From positions 1 through 64,000 of the forward strand of contig CAYQBG010000012.1 of the NCBI GenBank assembly GCA_964415675.1: a DNA stretch of 64,000 bases, given 5' to 3'. The notes beneath the pieces were generated by a model, which was not told the origin of the DNA, searched no databases, and worked only from the letters and a program-made list of their open reading frames with translations. Position numbers and translations under genes: made by a program. The DNA is from UBA5336 sp964415675. GTDB taxonomy: Bacteria > Pseudomonadota > Alphaproteobacteria > Caulobacterales > Hyphomonadaceae. Positions 28,541 to 37,874 of this stretch are shown piece by piece. The stretch's first letter is position 1. Every line of letters begins with the position of its first letter.

Positions 28541-29401
28541 ATGCAGAAGATCACAGCCACCGGGACACGCGCCACGATCGAAGCAGCCTGGCAGGCCCTT
28601 GCCTGGACTGATCCCAGCCCCGCCGATGCCGTCGACAGCAAGGAGGAAAGCCGCACCCTTTGGCGGCTCGATGCCTATGCCAGCGACGAGGCGGCGGCAG
28701 ATGCCTGTCTCGCAATCATTGCGCAGGCCGCCCCCGGCCTCAGTGCGCGCGCCGAACCGCTGCCCGACCTCGACTGGGTCAAACTCTCACTGGAGGGGTT
28801 GCCGGCCGTGAGGGCCGGGCGTTTCGTGGTCGCCGGGCGCCATGCGTCGGAAACAGGCGGGGCCGGGCGCATCCACCTGCTGGTCGAAGCCGGGCCGGCT
28901 TTCGGCACAGGCCATCATGGCACGACGCTGGGCTGCCTTATCGCGCTGGATCGCCTTTTGCGCACGCGGCCGGCCGGACGGGTTCTCGATCTTGGCACGG
29001 GCACGGGAGTCCTCGCCATCGCCGCGCTGAAATCAGGCGCCCGCGCGGCGCTCGCCACCGATATCGATGCTGGCAGTATCGTCACAACCGACGAGAATGC
29101 GAGAGCCAATCATGTGCATCGCCAGCTCAAGACACTTGTCGCCGCCGGCACCCGTCATTCCCTGATCCAGAGATCTGCGCCCTATGACACGATCTTTGCC
29201 AACATCCTTGCCCGGCCCCTGATCGGGCTGGCCCCGGAAATTGCGACACTGGCCGCGCCCGGCGCCGCTATCATCCTGTCTGGATTGCTGCGCCACCAGG
29301 AGCCATCGGTGCGCGCTGCCTTCGCCGGGCGCAATCTCAGCCTCGCCAGCCGTATCCACCGGGATGGCTGGTCCACACTCGTCTTCCGCAAGCCGGCCTG
29401 A
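28541..29401 (+). CDS. prmA: ribosomal protein L11 methyltransferase
   Basis: 286 residues. The N-terminal ~100 residues form a substrate-recruiting domain with a two-strand ferredoxin-like layout. They are followed by the SAM-binding methyltransferase core: GPAFGTGHHGTT, RVLDLGTGTGVLAIAALKSGA (motif I), ATDIDAGSI and TIFANILARPLI, which is the substrate-binding NxL motif. This is the PrmA pattern, methylating lysines and the N-terminus of ribosomal protein L11. The gene stands alone, divergent from the SMP-30 gene. No strong ribosome binding site is seen before the ATG at 28541. Confidence 0.92.
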   Translation: MQKITATGTRATIEAAWQALAWTDPSPADAVDSKEESRTLWRLDAYASDEAAADACLAIIAQAAPGLSARAEPLPDLDWVKLSLEGLPAVRAGRFVVAGRHASETGGAGRIHLLVEAGPAFGTGHHGTTLGCLIALDRLLRTRPAGRVLDLGTGTGVLAIAALKSGARAALATDIDAGSIVTTDENARANHVHRQLKTLVAAGTRHSLIQRSAPYDTIFANILARPLIGLAPEIATLAAPGAAIILSGLLRHQEPSVRAAFAGRNLSLASRIHRDGWSTLVFRKPA

Positions 29402-29413
29402 GCGAGGAAGACC

Positions 29414-29614
29414 CTAACGGACCGCGCGGCGAGCCTGGCGCGCCAGACGGCGGGCCAACAGGCGCGGGCGGGCCAAAGTGACGGGCTCGGCGACCCTGGA
29501 CGGCTTCGCCTTTGCCATCATGGCCGGACGCTGGGCCTCATTGACTTCCAGACCGGCCGTTTCAGGCAGCAGGACGGGCATGGTTTCCTCGGCGAAATAT
29601 TTCGCGGCTTTCAT
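29414..29614 (-). CDS. small basic protein of unknown function, overlaps another small frame
   Basis: 66 residues from an ATG preceded by GAGAGA. The N-terminal part reads KAAKYFAEETMPVLLPETAG; the C-terminal part is arginine-rich (ARPRLLARRLARQARRAVR), hinting at nucleic acid or membrane binding. Third-codon positions are strongly G/C, as in real genes here. The start overlaps a second small frame (29562-29729) in a different phase. Joining the two would give one ~100-residue protein, so this may be the 3' half of a frameshifted gene. No family is recognised. Confidence 0.4.
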   Translation of the reverse strand: MKAAKYFAEETMPVLLPETAGLEVNEAQRPAMMAKAKPSRVAEPVTLARPRLLARRLARQARRAVR

Positions 29615-29729
29615 CGGATCTCTCACATTTCTGGGGCAGGCCGGCCAACCCGGCTTTCGCAATTGCAATATAGTATGCTGCGTTGGCGAAAGTACTAACA
29701 AATTCAGTTTTTTCCATGCGTTTTTGCAT
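29562..29729 (-). CDS. small hypothetical frame, 5' partner of the overlapping small gene
   Basis: 55 residues from an ATG with AGAGGC about ten bases upstream. It reads FVSTFANAAYYIAIAKAGLAGLPQK, a plausible hydrophobic helix, then becomes arginine/serine-rich near its end where it overlaps the next frame. That change of character at the overlap suggests that the true reading shifts into the frame of 29414-29614. It is either a leader peptide, a short coupled gene or the 5' half of a frameshifted gene. The upstream DNA to 29779 is AT-richer and would hold the promoter. Confidence 0.35.
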   Translation of the reverse strand: MQKRMEKTEFVSTFANAAYYIAIAKAGLAGLPQKCERSDESREIFRRGNHARPAA

Positions 29730-29779
29730 ATCTGTTTTGCCTCTTTCAGTGCCTTGCCGGGCGCGGTAGGCTGTCAGAC

Positions 29780-31591
29780 ATGAGACAGAATTTCGATGTG
29801 CGGGGCGGCCCGGATGTGGCCAGAACCAATCTGCCGGCCCTGCGACAAGTGCTGCAGGCGGCCGGTCTCGACGGCTTGTTCCTTCCCCATGAGGACGCCT
29901 ATCAGAACGAATACCTGCCGGCGGCAAATGAGCGCCTGGCATGGGCCACCGGCTTTACCGGCTCGGCCGGCGCCGCCTTTGTCTTTCTCGACAGCGCCGT
30001 TGTATTCGCAGATGGCCGCTACACGCTGCAAGTGGCCGAGCAGGTGCCCGAAGACCTGTTCGAGATCGTCGCCCTGCCCGATCCCGGCCCGTTCGGCTGG
30101 CTGGCGGGACAGGACATGTCCGGCAAACTGATCGGCTATGACCCGCAGCTCATGACGCCCAATGCGGTCGCGGCCCTGTCTGAGGCGGCGACGGCGGCAG
30201 GCGCGATATTGCGCGCGATGGAAACAAATCCGGTCGACACCGCCTGGCGCGATCGCCCGGCCCTGCCCCTCGCCCCGGTCTGCGCCCAGCCACTGGATGC
30301 GGCGGGCCAAAGCTCGCCCGATAAGCGCGCCGGGATAGCCGGGGCGCTCTCAAGCGATGGCGCCGATGCGGCGGTCATCACATCGCCGGCCTCGATTGCC
30401 TGGCTCCTGAATATTCGCGGCGGCGATGTCGCCTGTTCACCGCTCCCGCTGTCGCGCGCCATTCAGTACGCAGACGGCACAGCACAGCTGTATATCCATC
30501 CTGACAAACTCGATGACGCGGTCCGCGCGCATCTTGGCAATGAGGTTTCGGTCCGCGATGAAACCGAAATCGAAGACGGCCTGGCGGCGCTTGCGGGAAA
30601 AACGGTCAGCCTCGACCCTGACGCGGCCTCGGCCTGGTTCTTCGACCGGCTGAACGCGTCCGGCGCGAAAATCCTGCGCCAGCGTGACCCGGTGGCCCTG
30701 CCCAAGGCCTGCAAGAACGCAGCGGAAATTGATGCGACAACGCAAGCACACAGGCGCGATGGTGTCGCCCTGACACGCTTTCTGCACTGGCTGGCGACCG
30801 AGGCACAGTCCGGTGAGGCCACCGAGATCAGTGCAGCACAGACCCTGGAGAGCTTCCGCGAGGCGCTGGGCGGGTTGAAAGACCTGTCCTTCGAGACGAT
30901 TTCCGGCGCCGGGCCAAATGGCGCCCTGCCCCATTACCGCGTCAGCACCGCGTCGAACCGCCGACTTGAACCCGGCACGCTCTACCTTGTCGATTCCGGC
31001 GGCCAGTATATCGACGGGACAACCGATGTGACCCGGACCGTACCCATCGGCGAGCCGTCGGGGGAAATGCGGCGCCACTATACACTCGTCCTGAAGGGCC
31101 ATATCGCGCTAGCCGAGGTGCGCTTCCCGTCCGGGACCACGGGTACGCATCTCGACACGCTGGCGCGACATGCGCTCTGGCAGGCCGGGCTGGATTATGA
31201 CCATGGCACCGGCCATGGGGTCGGTGTCTATCTCGGCGTGCATGAAGGCCCGCAACGGATCGCCCGGGCCTGGAATGACGTGGCGCTGATGCCCGGCATG
31301 ATCGTGTCGAATGAGCCGGGCTATTACCGCACCGGCGCTTACGGCATTCGCATCGAGAACCTGCAATATGTGACTGAGGCGGAAGAGATTCCCGGAGGGG
31401 AAAGGGCCATGCTGGGCTTCCGGAACCTGACGCTCGCACCGCTCGCACGCGACCTGATCGATCCGGGCCTGCTGAGCGCGACCGAACATATCTGGGTCGA
31501 CCGCTATCATGAGCAGGTGCTGGCCGAGATCGGCCCGCAGCTGCCGGGCGATGCGGCCGCATGGCTGGAAGCGGCCTGCGCCCCGCTCTGA
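29780..31591 (+). CDS. M24-family Xaa-Pro aminopeptidase
   Basis: 603-residue metallopeptidase of the large AMPP type, removing an N-terminal residue next to proline in the cytoplasm. Two creatinase-like N-terminal domains (NLPALRQVLQAAGLDG... and GAGAAFVFLDSA... in parts) precede the pita-bread catalytic domain. The five metal ligands can be seen: Asp in YLVDSGGQYIDGTTDVTRT (two), His in DHGTGHGVGVYLGVHEGP, Glu in NEPGYY and Glu in GIRIENLQYV. The size and layout match bacterial PepP2/eukaryotic XPNPEP1-like enzymes. It ends 15 bases before the convergent ligA stop, with no terminator between. Confidence 0.93.
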   Translation: MRQNFDVRGGPDVARTNLPALRQVLQAAGLDGLFLPHEDAYQNEYLPAANERLAWATGFTGSAGAAFVFLDSAVVFADGRYTLQVAEQVPEDLFEIVALPDPGPFGWLAGQDMSGKLIGYDPQLMTPNAVAALSEAATAAGAILRAMETNPVDTAWRDRPALPLAPVCAQPLDAAGQSSPDKRAGIAGALSSDGADAAVITSPASIAWLLNIRGGDVACSPLPLSRAIQYADGTAQLYIHPDKLDDAVRAHLGNEVSVRDETEIEDGLAALAGKTVSLDPDAASAWFFDRLNASGAKILRQRDPVALPKACKNAAEIDATTQAHRRDGVALTRFLHWLATEAQSGEATEISAAQTLESFREALGGLKDLSFETISGAGPNGALPHYRVSTASNRRLEPGTLYLVDSGGQYIDGTTDVTRTVPIGEPSGEMRRHYTLVLKGHIALAEVRFPSGTTGTHLDTLARHALWQAGLDYDHGTGHGVGVYLGVHEGPQRIARAWNDVALMPGMIVSNEPGYYRTGAYGIRIENLQYVTEAEEIPGGERAMLGFRNLTLAPLARDLIDPGLLSATEHIWVDRYHEQVLAEIGPQLPGDAAAWLEAACAPL

Positions 31592-31606
31592 ACCTGTGCC
31601 GGCGGG

Positions 31607-33721
31607 TCACTCCTGGTCGATCAGGTCCAGCCAGTCCCGTTCGGTCAGGACGTCGATACCGAGTTCTGCGGCCTTTTTCAGCTTCGAACCTGCGCCCGGG
31701 CCGGCGACCAGATAATCGGTCTTCGCAGAGACCGAGCCGGAGACCTTCGCGCCAAGGGACGCCGCGCGGGCCTTGGCCTCGTCCCGCGTCATCTGCTCAA
31801 GCGTGCCGGTAAACACGACGGTCTTGCCAGAAACAGGGCTCATCTCCGCCACCGCCTCGGCCGGTTCCACTGTCACAACCGCCAGCAGGCTGGCCAGCAT
31901 GTCTGTATTGTGCTCTTCGCGTGCGAAATCGACAAGCGCCCCGGCGGCGGCCGCGCCGATGCCGTCAATCGAGGTGAGCTCTTCAAAGGCCGGCCCGTCT
32001 TCGCCCTCATCGGCCGCGCGCTCGACCGTCTGCCAGAACCGGTCCCATTCTCCGAAACTGCGCGCAAACAGGCCCGCGCTCACCTCGCCGACATGGCGAA
32101 TGCCAAGTCCGTTGAGGAAGCGTGCAAAGGGCACATGCCGGCGCGCATCTATGGCCTCGAACAGCTTGCCCGCCGATGTCTCGCCAAACCCCTCCCATTC
32201 GGCGAGCGGGGCGAGCCCCTCTTCTTCGATTCGCTCGCGCAGGCGAAATATATCCTGCGGCCCGCGCAGGACACCTTTCTGCGCGAACAAGGCGACCTGT
32301 TTCGCGCCGAGCCCGTCAATATCCAGCGCCTTGCGCGACACGAAATGCTTCAGCCGCTCGTCGCGCTGGGCCGGGCAGATCAGCCCGCCTGTGCAGCGCC
32401 GGCGAGCGTCCAGCTCGCCCTTGTCATTCAGCTCGCGCACCGCCGCCGAGCCGCATTGCGGGCAATGATCGGGCATGGCAAACGGCTCACCCCGCCCCTC
32501 GCGCTGCGGGTCGATCACTTCCAGGATCTGCGGGATCACATCGCCTGCGCGCTGGACCTTCACCCGGTCGCCCGGGCGCGCATCGAGGCGGGCGATTTCA
32601 TCTTCATTGTGCAGCGTGGCATTTGACACGACCACACCGCCGACCGTGACCGGTTTCAGCCGCGCCACCGGTGTCAGCGAGCCGGTGCGCCCGACCTGGA
32701 TATCAATGCTTTCCAACTGCGTGAGGGCCTGCTGGGCGGGGAATTTATGAGCCACGGCCCATCGCGGCGCGCGCGACACCATGCCAAGGCGCGACTGGAA
32801 ATCGAGCCGGTCGAGCTTGTAGACGACACCGTCAATATCATAGTCGAGATCGGCCCGCTGCGCCTCGATCGTGCGATAGGCTGCGATCAACTCATCGATC
32901 TTCTCGTGGCGCGCGAACAGGGGATTGGTTCTCAGGCCCCAGCCGGCAAACCGGCCAATCGCTTCGGTCTGGGTGCCTGCGAATGGCGCACTGGCTGCGC
33001 CCCAGGCATAGGCAAAGAAGCCCAGCGGGCGGCTCCGGGTGATGGCCGGGTCAAGCTGGCGGAGGCTACCGGCGGCGGCATTGCGCGGATTGGCAAAACT
33101 CTTGCGGCCCGCCGCTTCCTCGCGCGCATTCAGCCCGGCGAAATCCTCGTGCGACATGAACACTTCTCCGCGGATCTCAATCTGCTCCGGCCAGCCGGTC
33201 CCCGCCAGCCTCTCAGGAATATCGTCCACGGTTCGGGCATTGGCGGTGACAGTCTCACCAGTCCGCCCGTCCCCGCGTGTGACGGCGCGGACAAGACGCC
33301 CGCCCTCATAAGTCAGGCTGAGTGAAAGCCCGTCAATTTTTGGTTCGGCCGTGATCGCGAGCGGCGCGGAGTCGTCGAGGCCGAGGAAACGGCGCACGCG
33401 CGCGACGAATTCGGCGACATCATCATCCGAAAAGACATTCTCCAGCGACAGCATCGGCGCGCCATGCTCGGCCTTCTCAAATCCCGAAGCCGGCGCGGCG
33501 CCGACGCGGTCGGACGGGCTGTCTGTGCGCCTGAGGTCGGGGAAACGCGATTCGATCTCGGAATTTCGTGCACGGAGCAGGTCATATTCCGCATCGGTCA
33601 TGAGCGGAGCATCGTCGCGATAATAGGCCGCATCAGCATCCGCGATCAGACCGGCCAGGCGTTCCAGCTCGGTCCTGGCTTCCTTGCGGCTCAGCTGGCT
33701 GACAGACTTTTGCTGCGGCAT
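31607..33721 (-). CDS. ligA: NAD-dependent DNA ligase
   Basis: 704-residue replicative ligase sealing nicks in DNA using NAD. The Ia domain (YYRDDAPLMTDAEYDLLRARN) precedes the adenylation domain with catalytic Lys128 in EPKIDGLS. The OB fold follows, with a four-cysteine zinc finger (CPQCGSAAVRELNDKGE... to CTGGLICPAQ), helix-hairpin-helix repeats (LGIRHVGEVSAGLFARSFG) and a C-terminal BRCT domain (VSGKTVVFTGTLEQMTRDEAKA, in parts). It is the last gene of the minus-strand division cluster. Its start overlaps the end of recN by 31 bases, so the two are translated in a coupled way. Confidence 0.97.
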   Translation of the reverse strand: MPQQKSVSQLSRKEARTELERLAGLIADADAAYYRDDAPLMTDAEYDLLRARNSEIESRFPDLRRTDSPSDRVGAAPASGFEKAEHGAPMLSLENVFSDDDVAEFVARVRRFLGLDDSAPLAITAEPKIDGLSLSLTYEGGRLVRAVTRGDGRTGETVTANARTVDDIPERLAGTGWPEQIEIRGEVFMSHEDFAGLNAREEAAGRKSFANPRNAAAGSLRQLDPAITRSRPLGFFAYAWGAASAPFAGTQTEAIGRFAGWGLRTNPLFARHEKIDELIAAYRTIEAQRADLDYDIDGVVYKLDRLDFQSRLGMVSRAPRWAVAHKFPAQQALTQLESIDIQVGRTGSLTPVARLKPVTVGGVVVSNATLHNEDEIARLDARPGDRVKVQRAGDVIPQILEVIDPQREGRGEPFAMPDHCPQCGSAAVRELNDKGELDARRRCTGGLICPAQRDERLKHFVSRKALDIDGLGAKQVALFAQKGVLRGPQDIFRLRERIEEEGLAPLAEWEGFGETSAGKLFEAIDARRHVPFARFLNGLGIRHVGEVSAGLFARSFGEWDRFWQTVERAADEGEDGPAFEELTSIDGIGAAAAGALVDFAREEHNTDMLASLLAVVTVEPAEAVAEMSPVSGKTVVFTGTLEQMTRDEAKARAASLGAKVSGSVSAKTDYLVAGPGAGSKLKKAAELGIDVLTERDWLDLIDQE

Positions 33722-35412
33722 CGCTCTTCCAGCAGTCGGCGCGCAGCGGCGCGAGCCTCTTGTGTGATTTCATGACCTGCGAGCATTCGGGCGATTTCCT
33801 CGCAGCGATGGACGTCATCTAGACTGGAGACGTGCGTGCGTCCAACTTCTTTACCCTCCTCTTTTGAAATTCGCCACTGTGCCCCGGCCGCCGCAGCAAC
33901 TTGTGGACTGTGCGTGACCGCGAAGACCTGCCGCAGACCCGCCAGACGGGCAAACCGCTCGCCCATGGCCGCGGCGACGGAACCGCCGACACCCTGGTCG
34001 GCCTCGTCGAAGACCAGCACGCGCGAGGCGCCGATCTCGGCAAGAGCGCAGCGCAGGGCCAGCGAAATCCGGGTCAGTTCGCCGCCGGACGCGATCTTGC
34101 GCAGCGCCCCGAAGCCGGAACCGGGATTCGTCTCGACCTCGATCTCGACATGGTCCTGCCCGTAAGGCCCGGCATCTTCCTCCCCGAGCGGCGTGATGGC
34201 AAAGCGCAGCTTCACCTTGCCAAGCTTCAGGGGCGCAAGCTCGCCTGAAACGGCCGCCGCCAGACGTTCAGCCGCCGCTTGCCGGGCGCGGGTGAGCCGC
34301 TCGGCCCCCGCACGCCAGGCCGCCGCGGCAGCTCTTTCAGTTTCACCCGCCGAATCAAGGGCCTCCTGGCTGGTCAAAAGCGCCTCGTGGCGCGCAAGGC
34401 ATGTGTCGAGGACATCAGGAAGGTCGTCAGGCTCAACCCCGTGCCGACGCGCCTCGGCCCGCAGGGCAAACAAGCGGGCTTCAGCCGCTTCGAGGCTGGC
34501 AGGATCGGCGTCGCAGCCAGCCGACAGCTGTCCAATGGCCTGTTCGGCTTCCTGAACCTCGATCAGCGCGCGCTCCAGCGCCTCGCTCGCCGCCCGGGCG
34601 AGACTGCCCATCGGGTCGTCATCTCTGTCAAAACCTTTGAGCTGGCTGACACGCTCAAGTTCGCGCGCCGCTGAGGACAATCCGGACGCGATATCGCCCT
34701 CCTCCAGCGTTTCGCCCGCCAGACGCACCCCGTCGCCGGCGCGCTCGGCCTGCATCAGCCTCTGGCGGGTATGAGCCAGCGCGTCGGCCTCGCCGGTCAT
34801 CGGCGCAAGTTCCTGCAACCGTTCGATATCTGCCTCAAGGCTCTCGCGCACCGCAGCCGTTTCACGCGCGGCTTCTGCCAGCTTGCGTCGGGTCTCGCGG
34901 GCCTCCACGAGCTGCGCCCACAGGGCGGATATTTCTGCAAGCAGGTCGCCATTGCCGGCATAACTGTCCAGCATGGTCCGGTGTGTGGAGGGCCGCCAGA
35001 GCGCCGCTGCGGCATGCTGGCCGTGAATTTCGACAAGCCCGGTGCCGATCCGGGCCAACAGGGCCGCACTCACCGCCTGGTCATTGACCAGCGCCCGCGA
35101 CGGCCCATCGCGGCGCACAAGCCGTTTCAGTGTCAGGGTCTCGCCAGTGTCTGCCGACACGCCCTCATCCGCAAGGAGGGCCCAGACGGGATGATCGGGC
35201 GCGAGTGCGAATTCCGCCAGAATGCTGGCCCGCTCCGCACCGGCACGGACATGCCGCTTTTCAGCGCCGGCCCCAAGCGCCAGGCCAAGCGCATCAAGTA
35301 TGATCGACTTGCCCGCCCCGGTCTCTCCGGTCAGCGCCGTAAAGCCGCTGGCGGGCTCAAGATCGAGCCGGTCAATAAGAACGAAGTCTCTGATGGATAG
35401 GGACACAATCAT
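33691..35412 (-). CDS. recN: DNA repair protein RecN
   Basis: 573-residue SMC-like ATPase for double-strand break repair. The N-terminal Walker A GETGAGKS (29-36) is followed by the RecN-type opening SLSIRDFVLIDRLDLEP. A long central coiled coil with low hydrophobicity separates it from the C-terminal ABC half, with signature GGELTRISLALRCALAEIG, Walker B VLVFDEADQGVGG and VTHSPQVAAAA. The ATG at 35412 (MIVSLSIRDF) is chosen over 35436. It lies between bamD and ligA, as in the conserved alphaproteobacterial order lpxC-bamD-recN-ligA. The C-terminus extends into the ligA start. Confidence 0.96.
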   Translation of the reverse strand: MIVSLSIRDFVLIDRLDLEPASGFTALTGETGAGKSIILDALGLALGAGAEKRHVRAGAERASILAEFALAPDHPVWALLADEGVSADTGETLTLKRLVRRDGPSRALVNDQAVSAALLARIGTGLVEIHGQHAAAALWRPSTHRTMLDSYAGNGDLLAEISALWAQLVEARETRRKLAEAARETAAVRESLEADIERLQELAPMTGEADALAHTRQRLMQAERAGDGVRLAGETLEEGDIASGLSSAARELERVSQLKGFDRDDDPMGSLARAASEALERALIEVQEAEQAIGQLSAGCDADPASLEAAEARLFALRAEARRHGVEPDDLPDVLDTCLARHEALLTSQEALDSAGETERAAAAAWRAGAERLTRARQAAAERLAAAVSGELAPLKLGKVKLRFAITPLGEEDAGPYGQDHVEIEVETNPGSGFGALRKIASGGELTRISLALRCALAEIGASRVLVFDEADQGVGGSVAAAMGERFARLAGLRQVFAVTHSPQVAAAAGAQWRISKEEGKEVGRTHVSSLDDVHRCEEIARMLAGHEITQEARAAARRLLEERCRSKSLSAS

Positions 35413-35463
35413 GGCGCCCTGATAGCATGCGAACAAAGAAAGAACAAGCGGCTTGTTCCAGCC

Positions 35464-36285
35464 TTAGAACACGCGCGCCAGCCATCCTTCGCGTTCCTTT
35501 TCCGTGGCCGTCCCAGGATCGATCCCCTCGCCCGTCAGGAGGCGGTAACTATCGCGATACCAGTCAGTATCGGGGAAGTTATAGCCGAGCACAGCGCCGG
35601 CTGCCTTCGCCTCTCCGCGCAATCCGACGGTGAGATAGGACTCGACCAGCCGATGAAGCGCCTCGGGCACATGGCTGGTCTGGTCATAATCCTCGACGAC
35701 GGTCCGGAACCTGTTGATCGCAGCAAGATGCTGGTCGCGCTTGAGATACCAGCGCCCGATCTCCATTTCCTTCCCGGCCAGCTGGTCGCGAACCATGTCG
35801 AGTTTCAGCGTCGCGTCCTTGGCATATTCTGTTTCAGGGAAACGGCGAACCACATCGGTCAGGGCCGCCTGCGTCAGTTCAGTCATCTTCTGGTCGCGCC
35901 CGACATCCACGATCTGTTCGAAATAGGATATGCCGATAATGTAATAGGCATAGGCCGCGCCCTCCGTGCCCGGATGGAGGGAGACATAGCGCTGCGCCAC
36001 GCCGACCGCATCATCATACTGACGCGCCCGGTAATGGGAGAAGGACGTCATCAGCGTCGCACGACGCGCCCATTCGGAATAAGGGTGCTGGCGTTCGACC
36101 TCGTTGAAATACTGGATCGCCTCGGCATAGTCGCGCTCATCGAGTTCGGCCGCCCCGCGATTGTAGAGTTGTTCGACCGGACGTTCGATATAAGCGAGTT
36201 CCTGGCGGCGCTCGCCGGACTGGCAGGCCACCACACCAAGAGCGCCTGTGATGAGCAATGGGAGCGCGAGCGATCTGTTGCGCAT
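35464..36285 (-). CDS. bamD: outer membrane assembly lipoprotein BamD
   Basis: 273 residues. A lipoprotein signal ends at GVVAC (lipobox), then five TPR-type repeats: EQLYNRGAAELDERDYAEAIQYF, EWARRATLMTSFSHYRARQY, AYYIIGISYFEQIVDVGRDQ, in parts. This is the BamD (ComL) fold, part of the beta-barrel assembly machine that inserts outer-membrane proteins such as the OmpW seen here. AAGGATCA precedes the ATG. It sits between lpxC (with an intervening plus-strand regulator) and recN. Confidence 0.96.
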   Translation of the reverse strand: MRNRSLALPLLITGALGVVACQSGERRQELAYIERPVEQLYNRGAAELDERDYAEAIQYFNEVERQHPYSEWARRATLMTSFSHYRARQYDDAVGVAQRYVSLHPGTEGAAYAYYIIGISYFEQIVDVGRDQKMTELTQAALTDVVRRFPETEYAKDATLKLDMVRDQLAGKEMEIGRWYLKRDQHLAAINRFRTVVEDYDQTSHVPEALHRLVESYLTVGLRGEAKAAGAVLGYNFPDTDWYRDSYRLLTGEGIDPGTATEKEREGWLARVF

Positions 36286-36452
36286 GGACAGTGATCCTTC
36301 CGAATAGACACGGCGGATTCCTGACTAAACCCGCGGCGCTGATTTGTCCAAGGCAAGGTGCACCCGATTTTGTATCAGCTTCCGCGCCTTGCTCATGCGG
36401 CATAAGGGTCTAGTCTGGCTTCCACAACACACACCGCCCGGCCTTTTCGAAC

Positions 36453-36932
36453 ATGCCCCAAACCCCAACGCCGTCAGCGTCCGAGATAGACCAGCATGTC
36501 GGCGAGCAAATCCGTCGGCGGCGCATCCTGCTGGGGCTGACGCAGGACCAGCTTGGCGAGGAACTGGGGATTTCGTATCAGCAGATCCAGAAATATGAAA
36601 CCGGCGCCAACCGCGTCAGTGCGGGCCGCCTTTTTCAGATCGCCGGCCAGCTGAATGTTTCGGTTTCCGACCTGTATTCCGGGCTTGAATCCGGCGCCAT
36701 CACAAGCCCTTCAAAGCCGCAGGCAGATCTTTCGGTGCGTCAGGTGGCCGAACTTGTCAGGGCGTTCTCACATATCGACGAGAACCATCTGCGCCTGGCA
36801 GTCCTCTCACTCGTCAGGGCCATGGGCCGACCCGACGCGGCCAGCGAAATAGGAGATATTGGCGCAGCGCTGGCGACAAATCCGCCGCAAAGCGTTGAAC
36901 TCGCGCCCAAGACGCCGGACAGATCGCGTTGA
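36453..36932 (+). CDS. XRE-family helix-turn-helix regulator
   Basis: 159 residues. The Cro/C1-type helix-turn-helix is clear: GEQIRRRRILLGLTQDQLGEEL, then GISYQQIQKYETGANRVSAGRLFQIA, in parts (about residues 18-72). The C-terminal ~85 residues are a helical region (VRQVAELVRAFSHIDENHLRLAVLSLVRAMG) typical of alphaproteobacterial relatives. These are small repressors of unknown targets. It is on the plus strand between lpxC and bamD, interrupting an otherwise minus-strand cluster. The start ATG lacks a strong site. Its stop lies 19 bases before the end of lpxC. Confidence 0.9.
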   Translation: MPQTPTPSASEIDQHVGEQIRRRRILLGLTQDQLGEELGISYQQIQKYETGANRVSAGRLFQIAGQLNVSVSDLYSGLESGAITSPSKPQADLSVRQVAELVRAFSHIDENHLRLAVLSLVRAMGRPDAASEIGDIGAALATNPPQSVELAPKTPDRSR

Positions 36933-36950
36933 TCGCAAGCGGTCCGGGGC

Positions 36951-37874
36951 TTATCGCGCCTGGGCCGCGAGTGTTGCAGACCAGGGCGCTGCGACGGGTT
37001 CGGGCGTTTCCCAACACCAGGCTTCCGGTGTCGCCAGAAGCTCGCGAACAAGCTGGTTGTTCAGGGAATGCCCGGGCTGTTCGGCTTCATATATTCCGGC
37101 AATCGGCCCGCCGGCGAGGAACAGGTCACCCACCGCATCGAGCAGCTTGTGACGGATAAACTCATCCTCGGCGCGAAGCCCTTCGGGATTGAGAATGTCA
37201 TGGCCATCGATCACGACCGCATTGTCGAGAGATCCGCCCCGCGCCAGACCCATCGCCTTGAGCGCCTCGACATCGCGGGCAAATCCGAATGTGCGGGCAA
37301 AAGCCAGATCGCGCGCGAACAGACCCGGCTGCAGCCGCAACGTCATCTGCTGGACACCGATCGCGCGGCTCTCGAAATCTATCTTTGCGCGCAAGGTGAG
37401 ATCGTCATGGTCACTGGGTGACAGGCGCGCCCATTTCGGCCCGCTGCGCACTTCAACCGCATCCAGAATGCGGATGCGCCGCCGCGCCATGTCCTGACGG
37501 GCAAGTCCGGCCTGCCCCATCAGACTGCAGAAAACTGCGGAAGATCCGTCCATGACCGGAACTTCCGGCGCGTCCAGTTCCATGATGGCATTGTCGAGCC
37601 CCATCCCGGAACAGGCCGCCAGGAGATGTTCGACCACGGCAACCGAAACATCGTCTTCATTCGACAATGTCGTGCCCAGCTGGACCTCGCTGACGCAATC
37701 GCCGCGCGCTTGGATCACATTATCTCTGTCAGTCACGTCGGTGCGCTTGAAACGAATTCCCGTCCCGGCCGGTGCCGGGCGCATGACGAGCCGGGCGCGC
37801 AGGCCACCATGGACGCCTGTTCCTGCGCAAAATGCCGGGCCGGCAAGAGTTTGCTGATACGCGCTTACACTCAA
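36951..37874 (-). CDS. lpxC: UDP-3-O-acyl-N-acetylglucosamine deacetylase
   Basis: 307-residue zinc amidase that commits UDP-acyl-GlcNAc to lipid A synthesis. The opening YQQTLAGPAFCAGTGVHGG, SVVEHLLAAC-like VAVVEHLLAACSGMGLDN (His ligand), the VMDGSS turn and the C-terminal DEFIRHKLLDAVGDLFLAG with His and Asp ligands are present. No ATG fits the family start; the TTG at 37874 does, with GGAGG nine bases upstream. A frame running back to 38033 has no family similarity before that point and is rejected. It sits directly downstream of ftsZ, as in the conserved alphaproteobacterial cluster, with a 168-base gap. Confidence 0.94.
   Translation of the reverse strand: MSVSAYQQTLAGPAFCAGTGVHGGLRARLVMRPAPAGTGIRFKRTDVTDRDNVIQARGDCVSEVQLGTTLSNEDDVSVAVVEHLLAACSGMGLDNAIMELDAPEVPVMDGSSAVFCSLMGQAGLARQDMARRRIRILDAVEVRSGPKWARLSPSDHDDLTLRAKIDFESRAIGVQQMTLRLQPGLFARDLAFARTFGFARDVEALKAMGLARGGSLDNAVVIDGHDILNPEGLRAEDEFIRHKLLDAVGDLFLAGGPIAGIYEAEQPGHSLNNQLVRELLATPEAWCWETPEPVAAPWSATLAAQAR

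Noticed and set aside
36453..36932. The XRE gene as part of a toxin-antitoxin pair or phage remnant
   Set aside because: No toxin, integrase or other phage gene is adjacent; both sides are core genes.
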